In this document: piece by piece, positions 60,403-64,000 of the stretch
How the letters are laid out: every line of letters begins with the position of its first letter
How positions within the stretch are numbered: the stretch's first letter is position 1
Assembly: GCA_021234155.1 (NCBI GenBank)
Contig: JAJEKV010000547.1
Location: forward strand, 87,141-151,140
Direction of reading: 5' to 3'
Source: Isoetes taiwanensis
Lineage: Eukaryota > Streptophyta > Lycopodiopsida > Isoetales > Isoetaceae
DNA length: 64,000 nucleotides
The notes under the pieces: generated by a model
What the model saw: the letters and a program-made list of their open reading frames with translations, nothing else
Databases searched by the model: none
Told to the model about the DNA's origin: nothing
Translations under genes and position numbers: made by a program

Positions 60403-60815
60403 ATGGCTATGAAACAAAAGAGTGTGTGCATTGTGGGGCAGGGTGCAAGTGGCCTGCAAGCACCTTCTTCAACATGTTCAACCCGTATTTAGGCCATGAC
60501 AGGTGGGGAGTGTGGAGGAACACTTTGGCCTCCACAGAACTCCCGAAGTCCCATACTCACTATCGGTTCCTGCGACTATCCTTGGCAGTGGCCACTTCCA
60601 GAATACCACTTGGCCCTGCAGTTAGGGACTACCTTCTTGGATATGCCGCAGCTTTTAATGTCATGGATTGCATCCAACTTGGATGCAGGAGTTACGTATT
60701 CCAAACTGAAGGTCCTCTTTCGCCATTCGACACAGGCGGCTGCTGCCAGGCTGCCATGGGCCCAGTGGCCATTGTGGGGTCATGGTGAGAATCATGGTGG
60801 TGAGAACTCTTGAAG
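60403..60815 (+). pseudogene. Flavin-containing monooxygenase (plant FMO1-like) N-terminal pseudogene
   Basis: ATG at 60403 opens MAMKQKSVCIVGQGASGL, with the FAD-binding GxGxxG motif. The frame then slips to CKHLLQHVQPVF, then to GVWRNTLASTELPKSHTHYR (about 60507-60566), to CDYPWQWP (60571-60594), and back to AVRDYLLGYAAAFNVMDCIQ (about 60620-60679). Together these are the first 110 or so residues of plant FMOs, in order and in one place without an intron. FMOs oxygenate small nucleophiles with NADPH and FAD; FMO1-type members make N-hydroxypipecolic acid in plant immunity. At least three frameshifts and the missing NADPH domain (a full enzyme is about 500 residues) make this a dead fragment, probably of a first exon. 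Confidence 0.82.
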
Positions 60816-63800
60816 GTAGATGATTTCATCTACAACGGATAACAATTAGAAAATATTTTACTTTCCCTTATTAAGGCTTAAATTTTGTGTAGCCGTGGGT
60901 TTTGTATTTTTGATTCGTCCATCATTTATGGGATTATATGTTCACGACTTCCTCCTTGTGAGTCCTCTAGAGAACTTCAAAGGGAGTGGGTGATGCACTC
61001 TATGGATTATAGCTCTTTAAGCTGAGAACAAGCCAAAAATTAGTTTCAAAATTTGTAGTGGTGGTTTTAAGTGCTCTGAGCATTCTTTGGCATTTGCCCG
61101 TAAGGTAAAAATATATAAACATAGATGTAGAAAGATCAACTGTGAGAATTTTTGCCATTCTTGTTAACATCCTTCAAGTTAGACATAAAAAACAAAAACT
61201 AAAGAAGAGTGTTTTTTAAGCGGGGAGCTTTGGATATCCACTTTATGCTATCCTCACATAGAACTTAACTTCGTTGGTTTGAATAGCAGACCCTCACAGT
61301 TCCCTTCTTGAGCACTTTAATTTTGGGAGTTAGCCAATATAAGGCTGACCAAACCAGGGACTTACTTATATCTCAGTCCTATTGTTTCAACAGTGATCTT
61401 TGTCAAAATTCAGCTTTCAATTTCAACTTCACATCGCTGTGTACTAACACTTTAATGGTTTGATATAGAGCTGGTTGCTCGGTACAGGCTTTACTCGCAT
61501 TAAGGTCCCCAGTATGGCGGTTCACAGTGGTTTTATTCTGCCAGGCAACTTGATGATTGTAGGGGCCACATTGCACACCGAATTTCTTTCGCATGCTTGA
61601 TCAGGCTGATTAAATTCACAGAGATCTTTGAGGCCAGAATACTGTCTAAGGCATTCTCCTAGATGATGGCACGAGAGTTGAAGTAGATCTGTAATTCTAA
61701 CTTTGCGGGTTGCTGATGTGGTGGAGCAAACTCAAGTCATCATAACCGGGCAACCAGAGGCATATATTAGCGAGACCATGTATAGGTAAAGGTTGTAGAA
61801 TTTTGATTTTACGGCATTGAAAAATGACCCATCAGTTTGTTATTACATAGCTGCGGGAAGATGATTGCTCCCTCAAATTCCCACATGGCTTTTTGAAATT
61901 GTAACCGACATATGTCGTGTTGAGGGGCAATTGATGCTCTGGGGCTAAGTGAGCGCACATTTTCTGAGTGGAAAGTTTCTAATCTTAGGATGATATAAGT
62001 ATCTGAGAGGCATAATAAATGGAGTCTAGTATGTGTTACTAGGATGTATTGAAGCCAACTTTTAAAGGTCCTTATAGAAGGGCTCTGCCTTGGTTTAGTG
62101 ACACAGGCCATATTCTAATTGGGGCTACTATGCCTAGAAGAGCGGGAAAGAGTGCAAGTATGCCACCTTCCATCCACAACAACTTTTTATAGGCATCTAA
62201 ATATAGCACTATAACATATGTATTTATAGACATGGAGTACTAGTGTTAAATCAACTTTATTAGACTTTAATTTTTAATTTGGAATTGAGTTCATGCCTTT
62301 GAATTTGAATGCAAACTATTTGATTTATCCATATTCAAGGTTCTTAAAAAAATTGTGTTTCCATCTGTAGTTAACTCTTAATCCTCATAGTATTTATTTA
62401 TAATCAATCCAATAACATGTTAGAACATTCAAACAGAAACAAATGAAAAAATTAAGGTGCCAAGACACTATGGATCACCCCAATGCTCTTAATGGTTATT
62501 TTATACTTTTGGAATGGGGTTGTTGCGCGTGCATCAATTAGTTTGTGATTTCAGGTTAGAGAGCCTTCATGTAATGCAAAATAATCGGGTTCGAGTGTAG
62601 ATACATTAATCACAAAAAAGCTCGTAAGTTAGCCTATCTAAGCATGAATTAATTAACTAGAGAAATTTGACTTTCTCATCACAACAAAATAAGTTGTAGT
62701 GATCGCCAAGAAAGGAAAATTGTCCGACTCATAATGTCGCGTTATGTAATGCTAAGAACTTCTGAGTGGAAAAATTTTAAGCGCTGTGGAAAATGTAATA
62801 CCATGTGGGGTTTATCCTTCGTTAATTAGGTTAACCATAAAGTAAAACTTCAAGGCAGAGTGCTTTGAGTGGATGCATCATATCGATTTTTGATGAAATT
62901 TGGACATCACGGAAAATGTTCAATAGTTTAAAGGTAGTATATTAAAAGTCCCATATCTGAGCCAAATATTAATTGCGGATCCTGTTGATATTCTGGAAGC
63001 TAGTGCATGTAATAATAGAAACTCACAAATCAACTCACGATTCCAGATCAAGGGTTTAAGCTGTGTAAAGTCTATTTGAGAACCACTGTTAATGTAGCCC
63101 ACTCCAGGTGGGGCATGAGACATCGTCCAGAGGCGCCTAGAACAAACGGCAACACCTTTCTAGAGGTCTTTTGGATAGGTTAAATTCTGATGAGAACTTT
63201 GCATCCTTCCCAAGGGGCCAACATAAGCGAGCGTGGCGGCTTGCAAGTGCTCTACTCTTGCCTTTGAGGCAGTCGATTTAGCACACCTTGAGATTATGGC
63301 TTCAGAGGTCCTCATAGTGTTCCCCAATGTAACCAATCTTCTTGCAAGAGCCACATCTAATACTCGATGGTGGAAGTAAATTGTGCCGGAACAACTGGCT
63401 GCCTCGGGTTGTGCTTGTTGTTGAGGTAATGTTACAGCGTGGAGGATAATAAGCCTTGATACTATTAAGTGTGGCCTTAAGTCGTGCGCTGATTCTAACG
63501 GTGGCAAAAGGTGCTTGTACAGCATCAAGGAACTTTCATTCTTATGCAGCTGTCCAGATACCTTAAAAGCGATAGCCGATTGGGAGGCTGGAGTCTAACC
63601 TTAAGTATATATGGTGGCTTTCATTCATAGCAAGTTTGAATGCCAAAGGGCTAGTGTGACCTATCAATCTACCATCAACGTCGGGAATATATCCTTCGAT
63701 AAACTCTTTCAGTCCTGCACTTTGTCAACAACATAGGACATTGGTGCCTTGAGATTGTATTTAAGCCACTCATATGGTCCGGGCAGCCCCAGCACCTCAT

Positions 63801-64000
63801 TTTCTCCGGTGGTGACAAATTCTCAAAACAATCCATCAATATCACCGATACTTATGATCCGGACTTAGATACACAGGAATTATGGTAAATATACAGGAAT
63901 ACATGCAATTCTTGTTCTATATCGGATGTATTATACAGCTACTTGGGGAGGAACGAAGAAGGATGGTTTATCTTGTATGTGCATGAGGACTTCCATTAGT
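60816..64000. other. No recognisable gene
   Basis: Minus-strand frames of 100-122 codons occur (61809-62111; 63160-63528) without known motifs. The next FMO exons were not found. Confidence 0.4.

Overview
The window looks like nuclear DNA of a land plant with a large, repeat-rich genome. The evidence is plant-type LTR retrotransposons (a chromodomain-bearing Ty3/gypsy element, Copia elements with initiator-Met tRNA priming), plant-type LINEs, a tRNA-derived SINE-like unit, GT-AG introns, and genes or gene fragments of plant families (GARP/G2-like MYB factor, cellulose synthase N-terminus, 12-oxophytodienoate reductase, flavin monooxygenase). The long stretches of decayed, nested retroelements suggest a gymnosperm, but that is inference and no species is claimed.

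Layout. 1-3.3 kb: 3' end of a decayed plus-strand Ty3/gypsy element (integrase, chromodomain, polypurine tract, LTR). 3.3-4.4 kb: minus-strand LINE reverse transcriptase with a stop codon in its catalytic box. 5.3-10.1 kb: exon-like pieces of an unidentified decayed gene, interrupted at 5961-8450 by a young non-autonomous Copia-like element whose 241-bp LTRs differ at only two positions and whose interior holds two minisatellites. 10.27-10.51 kb: two well-formed minus-strand terminal exons of an unknown coiled-coil protein. 12.4-13.1 kb: a small ORF and a SINE-like unit. 14.2-15.9 kb: plus-strand LINE remnant. 18.0-18.2 kb: two exons of an OPR-like pseudogene. 20.2-21.6 kb: the best gene of the window, a six-exon GARP transcription factor of 260 residues ending in an EAR repression motif. 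26.4-27.1 kb: an RRM fragment beside a cellulose synthase N-terminal fragment.

27.4-39 kb is a nest on the minus strand: a Copia element (27.4-28.8 and 34.5-35.1 kb) is split by a complete but degenerate chromovirus at 28796-34454, whose flanking 5-bp target duplications differ only by two C/T changes. A LINE remnant (35.8-38.1 kb) lies next to it. 48.6-50.5 kb holds a decayed plus-strand Copia integrase/RT. 60.4-60.8 kb holds a flavin monooxygenase pseudogene. Between these (39-48.6, 50.5-60.4 and 60.8-64 kb) the DNA is mostly unrecognised; several stretches read like old coding sequence that I cannot assign.

There is no operon-like cooperation here. The only intact-looking gene is the GARP factor. 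Everything else is mobile DNA or gene debris, informative mainly about insertion order: the chromovirus postdates the Copia element it split, and the 5961-8450 element is by far the youngest insertion whose two LTRs can be compared.
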